Shown in pieces: positions 54,365-64,000 of a DNA stretch of 64,000 nt (position 1 is the stretch's first letter; each line of letters opens with the position of its first letter). A program made the position numbers and the translations under genes. The DNA comes from Balanoglossus misakiensis (taxonomy: Eukaryota > Hemichordata). Under the pieces are notes generated by a model. The model was not told the DNA's origin. It made no database searches and saw nothing but the letters and a program-made list of their open reading frames with translations. The stretch spans positions 13,454,001 to 13,518,000 of the forward strand of contig CM082579.2 of the NCBI GenBank assembly GCA_040954595.2. Direction: 5' to 3'.

Positions 54365-54550
54365 CAGTCAAACCTCTGTGACTGGCCACCTCTATTAAAC
54401 AGCCACCTCTATATAGTGCCCACTTTATTCTAGTCCCTGTGTAATTTATATCTACATTAATTGACTTTTCTACCAGGTATAATGGCCACCTGTCTATAAA
54501 GGCCAGTTTAGGAAAGTCCCTTCACTAGCCATAATGGACAGGTTTGACTG
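54365..54550. mobile_element. MITE with CAGTCAAACCT ends
   Basis: Second copy of the 49634-49819 element with ends CAGTCAAACCTCTGTGACTG and GGACAGGTTTGACTG. Its right two thirds are what remains in units 1 and 2 after the III-IV deletion. Confidence 0.78.
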
Positions 54551-55677
54551 CACTTGTGTTGATTTCTGTCTGTAATACGTGTAACACAATCATAAAATTT
54601 TTCATAAAGAGGGCACACTTCCAAAATAAGGTGTCATCTCCAAGCAGACAATGTGAAAAAGGAGGCCAGTTGGTTACTGTTGGAGTACTGCTCGAGCTCA
54701 TCTACTTTGTTGTATACATGATACAAGTTGCGTGTAAAACTGACCTTACAATAAAATGTGGCTGTCGAAAGTCTGTCCCAACTATAGTGTTGATACACAA
54801 GACAAAGTTTTTACTCTTTGACCAACTGGCCTCATGGTTGCGTCTTGGAAGGGCACCCTCTTTATGAAAAAGGCATATGATATCACTACAAGGAATAAAT
54901 TAACATGATAGAACATTGCTGATTAATGTCATAGATCATGATAACATGAATGCATAGCAATGTTTTGTTACAATTTGGTACATAAAGAAATGGACTACTG
55001 TGACAGTATTGACTCTGGGAACTATGTAGATGATTCCCAGCCTCAAAATTCTGACTTGCTTCACCGTTGGAAGAAGTCAGTTTTCAGGTTAACATGTATA
55101 TTTGTACAGAGTGTGGCATTAGTGAGTGGTTGCATCACATCAATGCATGACAAAAGGTCATCACTGTGTAAGACTCAGAAATAGAATTTGAATACAAATC
55201 CTATTAAACAAAATATTCTAAAATTTACATGTTATTTTAACACCTGTTTACTCCTATAAAAGTGAGTGCATGTGTTTTCGAGTTCTCTTCAATCCAGAAG
55301 CCACTGTATAGGCCTTAGTTGGTGCATGTAGCTCCTAGACTTAGAAATAAAGACGCCTCAAGTCCAGTTGACCATCTCACACTTCTGGCACTGGTGGGAT
55401 TCAAACCAACGCCATCGAAATGACTGCAGGTGTCTAAAACCCCTTGACTGTAGGACACAAATGCCTGACAGTGATATAACTATGTTATAATGTTACGTCG
55501 ACACTACATAAGTTTGGGGATATGTTGTCTCAAATGATCAAATTGAGAAAAATTATCCCCATCTTGTTATAATCTGAGCCCAGTTGTCTTTGGTGTGAGA
55601 TTCCAGTAGTCAAGAGTAGGCTTACCTTGAATAATGTAATGCTTGTAAATAATTTCTAATTTCCTCTTACCCTCCAG

Positions 55678-55800
55678 ATATGAATGAATGTCACAGTGGT
55701 GGAAATGCGTGTCAACACTATTGTCAGAATACCCATGGTAGTTATCTCTGCGCTTGCAGACAAGGCTTCAATGTGCTGGAGGATGGCCATGCATGTGCAG
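55678..55800 (+). CDS. EGF exon type I, last unit (intact)
   Basis: Acceptor TTACCCTCCAG, donor GCAG|GTATGT, phase 1 both sides. It encodes DMNECHSGGNACQHYCQNTH then GSYLCACRQGFNVLEDGHAC, a complete calcium-binding EGF. It is the only one of four type I exons without a lesion. An NTHGSYLC segment matches the Asn/Asp hydroxylation consensus region. The parent gene is not identifiable. Confidence 0.88.
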
Positions 55801-56880
55801 GTATGTAACTGTGGATATTGATCTCTTCTGTGGCTACACTGTTTGGGGATTGTATATTGCTATGGTTACAATAAAACATGCATCCTGTCTGTCCATTGCA
55901 CACATTTTAAAATTTGAAATCAACCGCACACTCGTACTGAACACATGTTTGTTGAAATTGTATCTCAGAATTTTTCCATTTATAATTATGCATAATATAA
56001 ACAAATAAACAAATGTGAAATTTTATCTTTGAAAATTTGTTTGCAAGGGTGAAAAAGTAATCTGTTTTTTTAAAAATCAGACAAAGTTTTGCTGACAGGG
56101 TACACAAGTTTCAGGGGATTTTGTCAAAATGAGAATGATAGAGAGTGTTAAAATTCCTAGAAAGAGATTGCCATGGATATTGAGGACTTTGGTGTAAAAA
56201 CAATCAACTGATCAATTAATATGTGGTTACGAATATGTGTCATCAACCTCACCTTCTATCCACAATGCTGGATCTATAGACAGTTTTAAAAGGGGTTTAA
56301 AAACTCGTCTTTTTATTCTGCACAATTTCATTCCATTGCTTTTTTTGGTTTAAAGGGAATGTCTTTCAGAACTGTTTTGGTTTCTTTGGGGTTTTTAAGT
56401 GTAATTTTTTTATCCTTTAAAGAGCATATCTTAGCTCGAAACACACTTTGAGGATAAATAATAATTGGGCGTGTGTGTTAAATGCTGGTGTCCTTTTACT
56501 TATTTCATATGGATAAATAAATGTTAAATTTAAAAATGTTCAGGGCCTGAGAAAAAACTTCTGTTTGGGCCACGCCCATTTCTGTGACGTCACAAGAGGA
56601 ACCCATTTACGTTTGCAAGACTGTACATTGCAGTGGTTGAATTGCAATCATACATGTCTGTGATCTAAACAGCTTTGCTGGGTCAGCCTCTGGATCCCCC
56701 GTTCCATTCAAAATAAATGTACATATATACCTTTTCATCTAGGGGAGATGCGATTATGAAAAAAATAACACTACTCGGCCCGGTTAGGCTACGGCTACGC
56801 ATTGCAAGCAGTACACAACATGCAATGGCAGCGGATGTGTATAGGCACCTTACACATACAATGATTGCTGCCTCGATTAA

Positions 56881-57675
56881 GATGGGTCCCCCGTATCTTT
56901 TTGCTCGTTTCTATGGGCCTTTATAGGACACTACACTCAATTTTGATCGAAACCGTTATGAACGTCCGACAAGGGGCTTGTAACTAGTTAAAAATACACA
57001 CGATCGTGTGCACACCCCCTGTCCGAGTATGTTTACGGCAGCTACCGCCCGGCCATAGGCCGCCACGCTAATACGGCAAAGCAGCGGTCAGCGATGGCGT
57101 GCGCGTCATGTAACCACAGTAACTGGATCGAACGCTAAAAATCCAATGTTTTGTACACAGAGATTTTGTACCGTTCACGAAAATCCCTAAGGCTTTTTTC
57201 ATAGGCCACGTACGCCAGTCAAATTTGACCTGCTTGTTGAGAACGCACTTCCACACAGTGTGACGGATCGTTTTTTCGGTTTTCGTCGTGCTAAGAAGCG
57301 ATACCGGTGGAAGAGTGCGTCCAAAAACACCTAAAATCGATGACTTTTTCCGCTGTGGTACGGGTATGCTGAAATCGTAGGATACAACGATAATATTCAA
57401 AAACAAAATCCGTCACGATCTTCCCTGGTTCAAGCAACTAATGAATACGTATCAAGTTCGTTTTTGAGGTCACGGAATAAAAAGCCTTAGGCTTTTGAAA
57501 TTTGACCTAGCTAATTTGCATATCAATGGCGTCAGGGGGCGCGCGCTCACAATCGTGCAGATTTTCAACTAGTTACCAGCCCCTTGTTAGACTCTGAAAA
57601 CGGCTTAGTCCAAATCGGGGTGTAATGTCCTGCAAAGGCCCATAGCAACGGGCAAAAAGATCCGGGGGACCCATC
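56881..57675. mobile_element. TTAA-flanked foldback element with about 140-bp inverted arms
   Basis: It is bordered by TTAA at 56877-56880 and 57676-57679. The left arm GATGGGTCCCCCGTATCTTT...TATGGGCCTTTATAGGACA...ACAAGGGGCTTGTAACTAG is inverted at 57530-57675, with roughly 80% identity by eye. No transposase frame is recognised. TTAA duplication suggests piggyBac-type mobilisation, but the GATGGGTCC terminus is unusual for it. Confidence 0.75.
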
Positions 57676-58240
57676 TTAAACCGTGGAATATTGCCCAGAT
57701 GTTTAGGACTAGAGTGTTGGGTCTCAATCTACTTATCTTGGACAATGTCAACTTATTGACAACTGATATATCGTGGTCTTTTGGCGATTTTCGATCACTG
57801 CCTCAACAGACAAAATACGCGCGTGTTATTACAAGGGAACTCCATCAGCGCCGATGCGTGTACACGCAGTCAGCAGCGATGACACATATCGCGCCGCGAT
57901 GTATATGTACCATGCCAGCACTAAAATTCTGGCTTCTAAATTACATGTAAGCTATCTTGGTTTTGCAGATAGGGTTACATGACGAAGTCGCTCTGCCAAT
58001 CTGGTTCAAAACTTGACCCCATCCTGCTTTGTGGGGTAATTTTACCAGTCCCCGTGGTGAAAGAACATATAGAGACTCTGATTGTGGACCTCTGGAGCGC
58101 TAATTTGGTTTCTAGCGTGCAAAAACTACATTTCTCTCTGTAGCGGGCTTGCCCGTTGGACCCGCACGTTTAGTCTGTTCCGGTGCTGTTACGTAACGAT
58201 CTTGGGGAGGAATCTGAGACCACAGCTGGTGGCCCTCAGT

Positions 58241-59438
58241 ATGACTCAACGATGCGAGGACTGCGGTGAGCTCTCTTCGCGAGTAAGGCTTTGCCAAGGT
58301 GACATGTGCCTTTGTTCTGGCTGTAATAAGAAACGCTTCGGAAACACCATGGGAGGTGGCAGCGATACGAAGTCTGACGGAGGGAAAGGGAGAACTACCT
58401 CAAACGGAGTGGTAATTAACGAGCTTTTATGCTTTTTGGTGAACAAAATTGATTTATTGACGACGGACATGTTGGTCAAAATATGTTGCGACCATTTCGG
58501 TGATGAAGAGGTAGAGTCTGCCAAAAAGACTTTGTTCGAACTCTGCCATAGTGACGGCGGGAGATTTGTAAAGCGTCAAGGACCCAATAAGCGACATAAT
58601 AATGTAATGGATATGGTTAAACTACTACATGAACTCGACGACGAAGATATGCCTTGCTTCGTCGCAAAGGACATATCCAAGCTACCTGCAATAGACGTGA
58701 ACCACGTGGACATTACAACTTTGCTGGCGGAGCTGAAGTCCATGAGACGGGAGATGTCGGAATTGAGAGACGGCAAAGCTCTACCTGAAATGAAAAATTT
58801 GGCCACTGAGGTACATATTTTGCGGCAAGAAATCCGGGAAATGAAAACCAGCATCGATAAAGGCCATAAACAGGACTCAACTCAGCAGGTGGGCTGTAAC
58901 GCGCTAGGTGTCTCGTCACCCCCCGTATTTCAGCAGTGTTCTACAAACAATGAGCAGCACCCGGCGGCCATTACAAATTCCTATGCAGGCGTTCTTCAGT
59001 CAACGTGCACTTCAGATGGTGGAAATGCTAACAAAGGTGTAGATGTGTCGCGCACTCGCCGTATATCAGCCATAAAAAAAATCTAACACACCTGACAAGG
59101 AGGATGAGATCGGTTTTACCGTTGTAACCCGTAAGCATAAAAGACGACCTCAACACGCTATTGGGACAGCGAAACGAAGTGAGGAGTGCCCCATTAGAGC
59201 AGTTCGCCCAAACCCACCCTTCAAGTTTTTTGCTACAAGGTTTGCTCCGTCTACCACCCCAGTTGACATCGAGCATTATGTCAAATGCCGTCTTCAGATA
59301 TCAGTAAAATGTGAGCAGCTAGTCTCTAAATATGACTCGTACAAATCCTTCGTCATCGAAACGACACGGGACCTGGCAGACAGTGTTCGCGACCCGTCAC
59401 TCTGGCCAGAGGGCATTCTTATCCGCAAATTTTATTAA
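58241..59438 (+). pseudogene. LINE ORF1 protein (A-run frameshift)
   Basis: The start at 58241 (MTQRCEDCGE) puts the zinc-binding motif at the N-terminus: CEDCG, VRLCQGDMCLCSGC, typical of PHD-like fingers in CR1/L2 ORF1. A helical segment (about 170-210, LLAELKSMRREMSELRDG and EVHILRQEIREMKTS) could form a coiled coil. The frame stops at 59086 after IKKI, in an 8-A run. With one A fewer, it continues SNTPDKEDEIGFTVVTRKHK and on through KFFATRFAPSTTPVDIEHYV to LWPEGILIRKFY, stop at 59436, the C-terminal fold usual for this ORF1 class. The open frame extends upstream to 58082, but that start is less likely. Confidence 0.82.
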
Positions 59439-59445
59439 TATTTTT

Positions 59446-62253
59446 ATGACTTTACGCTTATGTTCATACAATTGCCGTGGGATTAAATCATCCATAGATT
59501 CGATCAAAACACTTTGTGACACTCATGACGTCGTCCTCATTCAAGAACATTAGCTGAGCAAAGCTGAACTCTCGCTGTTGTCTAATATCCATCAGGAATT
59601 CAACGCTTGTGGTATTTCGGCCATTGATGATAATGTCGGCTTTCGGATTGGACGTCCGTTCGGTGGTGTTGCCATCATGTGGCGGAAGTCACTGGGTCAC
59701 AGTGTAACTATTAAGTACCTAGATGATACTAGACTTCTGGGTTTTGAAATCATTACGTCTTCTGTGAAATTGTTTATTATTTGTGTTTACCTACCTGTTT
59801 GCTCTAGTGAGAACTACGACACATTTATGGCCTACCTGGCAAAAATAAGCAACGTTATTGATGAAGCTGACAGTGGGAATGTTATTATTATGGGTGACTT
59901 CAATTCGAACCTGGGCACATTGTTCGGAAACGAGCTGGGTATATTTTGTCAGGAAAACAATTTGCACATTTCAGATGTAGAAAAGTTAGGCCGCAGCGGT
60001 GAGAACTTCACGTACATCAGCGAAGCCCATGGGAGTACTTGCTGGTTAGATCACATTTTGAGTACACATGCAGTTCATAGTGCCATTACTGATATTCATA
60101 TTCTTCACGACTTTGTCTCATCAGACCATTTCCCTCTTTCAGTAGGGCTAAGATTATGTGGCCTTGTTCGCTCTGAGCCTTTTCAGTACAATTTGAGCAA
60201 CCCCAATGAGAATTTTAGATGGGATAAAGCAACCTTGCATAATTTGCACTCATACAAGGTACATACCAGGCATTCACTTTGTAACTTGGAGATGCCAGTT
60301 GAAGTTTTGGCATGTCGGGATCCTAACTGCAAAAGCACTGACCACATCTGTAGTTTGCATAAGTTTTACACTAATATTGTTACTTGTTTGAAGTCAGCTT
60401 CAACGAAATGTATTCCTAAGGCGAAACCAAATGGTCATTTTAATATAGTGCCCGGATGGAATGAGCATTTGCGGGATTTTCATAATGCGGCCCGTGATGC
60501 CTTCAAGATTTGGATTGGGCATGGCAAGCCTAGGTCTGGCCCGTTGTTTGACCTTATGCGGAAAACGCGTGCCAAATTTAAGTATGTCCTCAGATCTTGT
60601 AAGAGAGAAGAAAGTATTGCAAGAGCGGATGCCATGGCAGAAAGTTTGACTCAAGGGGGTGTCCGTAAATTTTGGAATTCAGTTCATAATACAATGGGTG
60701 GGCGTGCCACTCTTCCCACCAGTGTGAGCGGCTGTAGTGGCCACGATAACATTGCTGGTATGTGGAAAAATCATTACGAAAGTCTTCTTAACTCTGTTAG
60801 TGCTTGTCGTGAAAAAATGTCTGTCCTGTCTTTACTAGATAGAATAGATTTTCATAAAGATATGATTGTTACAGCTGATGAGATTAAAAATTGTATAAAT
60901 AAGCTAGAAAAGGGTAAATCATGTGACAGTGATGGCATTGCTTCAGAGCATTTAATTTATGCTGATTCCATACTTTATGTAATCTTGAGTCTCTGCTTTA
61001 CTAGCTTTTTCACTCATGGTTATTTACCAGACAAGTTTATGCATGCAATTATTTGTCCAATTGTTAAAGACAAGTCTAAGGATCTTACTTCTGTGGACAA
61101 CTATAGACCTATTGCACTGGTAACGGCCCTTTCAAAATTGCTGGAATTGTGTATTTTGTCAAGAATAGAGTCTCTAATTGTAACTAGTGATCTGCAATTT
61201 GGTTTTAAACGTGGCCACTCTACAGATATGACTATTTTTGTTCTCAAGGAAGTGATTGACTTCTATAAAAGGCATAATACACCTGTCTTTATGTGTTTCA
61301 TGGATGCCACAAAGGCATTTGACAGGGTTAATCACTGGACACTGTTTAAAAAATTGTTGAACAGGGACATCCCTTTATACATAATTCGTATTTTACAATA
61401 CTGGTATAGCGAACAACTCTTTTTTGTGCGCTGGGCCTCTGCCATTTCTGTACCATTTAATGTTACTAATGGGGTGCGACAGGGAAGCATTCTTTCACCC
61501 AATCTTTTTGCTGTTTATGTTGATGACCTAAGTAAAATGCTTCTGATGTCGGGTGTTGGGTGTAGTCTGGTAAATACTGTTATAAATCATTTATTTTATG
61601 CTGATGATCTAGTATTAGTCTGCCCTTCAGCTAAAGCCCTTAGGAAGTTGATAACTATTTGTGAATATTATGGTAACGAACATGATATCATTTTCCATAC
61701 TATAAAAACCGATTGTATGGCAATTTTTCCAAAGTCATGGAACCCAGTTAGAGTCCCAAATGTGTATCTTTATGGTAAAAGTCTAAATTTTGTGGATACT
61801 AAGAAGTACCTTGGTTATATTGTGTCTTCCTCTGGTGATGACAATGCGGACATTCAAAGACAACTTCGTTGTGTTTATGCTAGAGCCAATATGCTCATAC
61901 GTAGATTTAGTCATTGTTCACAACGTGTGAAATGTACGCTCTTTAAGAGTTTCCTGTACAGTATGTATTGTATGAATGTGTGGTGTAACTATAACACCAA
62001 ATGCATGTCAAATCTGAAAATTGCTTATCACAATGCACTGCGTTTGATCTTTGAACTGAAACGAGACATTAGCATAAGTTACAATTTTGTCACAAAGGAT
62101 ATTATGAACTTTAGCTCGTTGCATCGCAAGTTGTTATACTCTCTTGCCACAAGACTTTTGAACAGTAGTAATGCTGTTGTATATGCCTGCACTCACTCTG
62201 ACCTGTATTTCCATTCAAGATTTTGGAAGCACTATAGAAACATTCTGTACTAG
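59446..62253 (+). pseudogene. LINE ORF2: endonuclease and reverse transcriptase (one in-frame stop)
   Basis: ATG at 59446, 7 bases after ORF1 stop. The protein starts MTLRLCSYNCRGIKSS. Endonuclease motifs: LIQEH, MGDFNSNLG (about residue 149), SDHFPLSVG (about 226). RT motifs: DNYRPIALVTALSKLLE, LQFGFKRGHST, FMDATKAFDRVNH, VRQGSILSPNLFAVYVDD and catalytic FYADDLVLV (about 718). Total 935 codons, the normal length. TAG at 59551-59553 replaces the residue after QEH, usually Trp in this family, so TGG to TAG is likely. Otherwise the frame is intact to the stop at 62251-62253. It copies LINE RNA at a nicked genomic site. Confidence 0.92.
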
Positions 62254-62384
62254 GGGATGAGGACCGACCTTCCGCCCCCTCTCGCCGCGACGTTGTAGTA
62301 TTTTATTATTTTTTCTACAGATTTTAATGTGTGTGTTCTTGTTTTTTACTTCTCTTGCTGTGTTTTTATGGGCTATGAGCCTGA

Positions 62385-62414
62385 AATAAAGATTATTATT
62401 ATTATTATTATTAT
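62385..62414 (+). terminator. LINE 3' end: AATAAA and (ATT)n tail
   Basis: AATAAA is followed directly by GATT and an ATT repeat to 62414, about 135 bases after the ORF2 stop. Flank beyond (ATGCCTTTTTGGTGATGAC) has no recognised copy upstream, so the target duplication could not be used to set the 5' end. Confidence 0.8.
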
Positions 62415-64000
62415 ATGCCTTTTTGGTGATGACAAACAGAAACATTTATGACTTGTCGCTGTAATCATGAAAGTTCCTTCACATGCTTCATACTGCATTA
62501 TAACAAAATGAAACCATACAACCAACAGCAACAGGCGATCATGCCGGGCCGACCCACTCACGCTCACAAAGCATGAAACATTTTCATTGATACACACGAA
62601 TATCCAAGTTTGGAAACGGTTTTCACTCACACGAGGCAAAATTTATTCAACACATTTTGTTTCAAAATTTGTACAGTGTGTTTTGGAGCCGATGAGTCGG
62701 ACATAGTGCGTTCAAGTTTTCACATTGATTGCTGTCAACCTTAATTATCGAAGTTTGCGGTCCCTGGGTACCGGGTAGCCAGACGAAAGAGTGAATAATT
62801 ATAAGCAATCTCGACATGATGTCGGCCAGCGCAAAATTGTGTTTACGCATCCTGCCAGTTCACCTACTACTGTGTAATCGCGGTCGCTGGAACACTGAAT
62901 GAACACCAATATCGGGTATAAACGATCAGTTGTGCTCTGAATTGAATATTGATCACTGGTCGACCTCTCCTACTGACAGGCTTCTATTTTCCTGTAAGGG
63001 TGTGGATTGTCTTCTCGTGATTCAAACCTGGCCGATTATCATTCAACGGTCATGCATTGACAGTTACGGCCGCCGCCGCCGGATGGCTTCATATCCACCG
63101 TACAATATCGATGATCGTGGCATAGACTTTCATTGGTTTTCGGGGAATTCACACGGGTGACTTCCGTCTAGGTAATGTGTTGCTGCAACCACGGCAACCA
63201 CCTCTTTTTCCCATTGTGGTATTACACAGAAAAGCACGAAAACACCGTATGTGGAAATTTCAGAAAATGAGCATTTTAAAAGCATGTCAGGCATTTTTTG
63301 GTACAAGCTGGGAACAAGTTGTTTTTGGATATTTCGAATACGCTGATTTCGAATTTGCCTGTTCCCAAAAATTCTTTTCACGTTTTCATGTCGAAAATGG
63401 CAAATTAATTTGTGACGTCATAATTTCAAAATACCTAAAAGAAAACGCTGTTTGTAGCCATTATGGTGCAATATCACAGGTCAACACCATAATAGTCTAT
63501 TGAAATCGTATTCTTATATTCATTTAAATACTTTTAAACAATTTGTTTAATTTAGAAACATTTGGTGAATTGGTAAAAATGCTAATTTATGTTAATTAGG
63601 TGACACACCCATCTAAAATCAATGGGTCTACAAAAGAGAGCCAACGGTGTTAAGTGAGGTGTCTATTCCAATGTTTTCAGGGTCAAGGAATTCAAATATG
63701 CAATCGGTTACCTTGTCAGACAAGGTGCAGCATGGAAAATATGCAAAATTAGCTTAATTAGTCATGATGTCATGCTAAAATTGACAACTGAAAGCTAAAG
63801 ATACGACTATGGCCTGTGAGGTGTCTATTCATATGTTTTTTGACAAATGTTTGCATTTTAATGAATAACTGAAATGAAACTTTCCATATTAGTATGTAAT
63901 AGCATGTAAAAAACAACAAAAACAAACAAACTAACAAACAAACAAACAAATAAACATACACAACAAGGATTTAGTTTAGACTGTACATGCTCGCTGGTAA
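62415..64000. other. Gene-free stretch at the window end
   Basis: No conserved domain, exon array or transposon end is recognised. A 108-codon frame on the plus strand at 63177 and an 88-codon frame on the minus strand at 62639 have no recognisable domain and no supporting signals. A (CAAA)n-like simple repeat lies at about 63910-63950. Confidence 0.45.

Larger units (their letters stand above)
30251..55800 (+). repeat. Tandem array of EGF-exon units
   Basis: Units start at GACAAATTAT(T/C)CCCATCTTG: 30251, 35043, 39362 and a partial restart near 55552. Periods are 4792 and 4319; most of the difference is a unit-1-specific segment at about 30838-31735 that replaces the shorter equivalent in units 2 and 3. 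Exon order is I-II(-III-IV). Unit 3 is split by a DIRS element and flows into III and IV at 48803 and 49357. A 50.3-52.9 kb non-repeated stretch precedes a partial unit with III, IV and I. Units 1 and 2 are nearly identical downstream of exon II. Confidence 0.9.
57680..62414 (+). mobile_element. CR1/L2-like non-LTR retrotransposon (LINE)
   Basis: Contains ORF1 and ORF2 in LINE order, an AATAAA at 62385-62390 and an (ATT)n tail at 62392-62414. An apurinic-type endonuclease plus RT and microsatellite tail instead of poly-A place it in the CR1/L2/Daphne/Crack group; the exact clade is not decided. The 5' end is not defined and may lie anywhere from 57680 to about 58240. One frameshift (ORF1) and one stop (ORF2) suggest a recently inactivated copy. 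Confidence 0.85.

Noticed and set aside
63177-63503. 108-codon frame near the window end
   Set aside because: No domain, no splice or promoter context, and composition similar to surrounding non-coding DNA.
1-64000. tRNA, rRNA or snRNA genes
   Set aside because: No cloverleaf with A and B boxes and no rRNA or snRNA core motif was recognised by eye; a covariance-model scan would be decisive.

Overview
This is a repeat-rich window from an AT-rich animal nuclear genome. The evidence is exon-sized coding blocks with GT-AG borders, calcium-binding EGF exons in phase 1, CR1/L2-type LINEs, and DIRS, Ngaro and Crypton tyrosine-recombinase elements. A marine invertebrate (hemichordate, amphioxus, echinoderm or lophotrochozoan) fits best. 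The species cannot be fixed from sequence alone.

About 4.4-29.9 kb, plus strand, is a MED25-like locus (Mediator subunit 25, VWA-domain half). Two upstream exons (4415-4513 and 6640-6760) are intact and recognisable. A 1.62-kb segment carrying two further exons (here A and B) then follows as four head-to-tail copies (7111-13554), then exons C and D. The whole segment from about 4838 to 14721 is duplicated again from 14722 to about 29355. The second copy has one A/B unit and is split by four mobile elements: a 2.4-kb CAGTG-ended element, a Ngaro/PAT-like retrotransposon, a Crypton and a Tigger/pogo-type element. The uninterrupted first copy supplies the empty site for most of these, so their ends can be placed almost to the base. 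Every A copy has the same frameshift and every B copy the same TAA, so the array looks like duplicated pseudo-exons or a decaying paralog. The C-terminal MED25 exons are not in the window.

About 30.2-56.4 kb is a second exon array, of calcium-binding EGF domains. The ancestral unit of roughly 4.3-4.8 kb or more had four EGF exons (types I, II, III, IV). Units 1 and 2 have lost III-IV by the same deletion. Unit 3 is split by a 5.6-kb DIRS element with inverted terminal repeats and an internal complementary region. A last partial unit carries III, IV and I. Type I exons carry different lesions in different units; all type II exons share two stop codons; two type III, one type IV and one type I exon look intact.

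About 56.9-62.4 kb holds a TTAA-flanked foldback element followed by a nearly full-length CR1/L2-like LINE (ORF1 and ORF2, one lesion each, AATAAA and an ATT-repeat tail). Non-autonomous inverted-repeat elements are scattered throughout, and one TGTGAGA-rich family occurs both beside the MED25 array and in every EGF unit. The last 1.6 kb has no recognisable gene.

The main points of interest are three kinds of tyrosine-recombinase transposon within 29 kb, two independent arrays of amplified and decaying exons, and several long palindromes.
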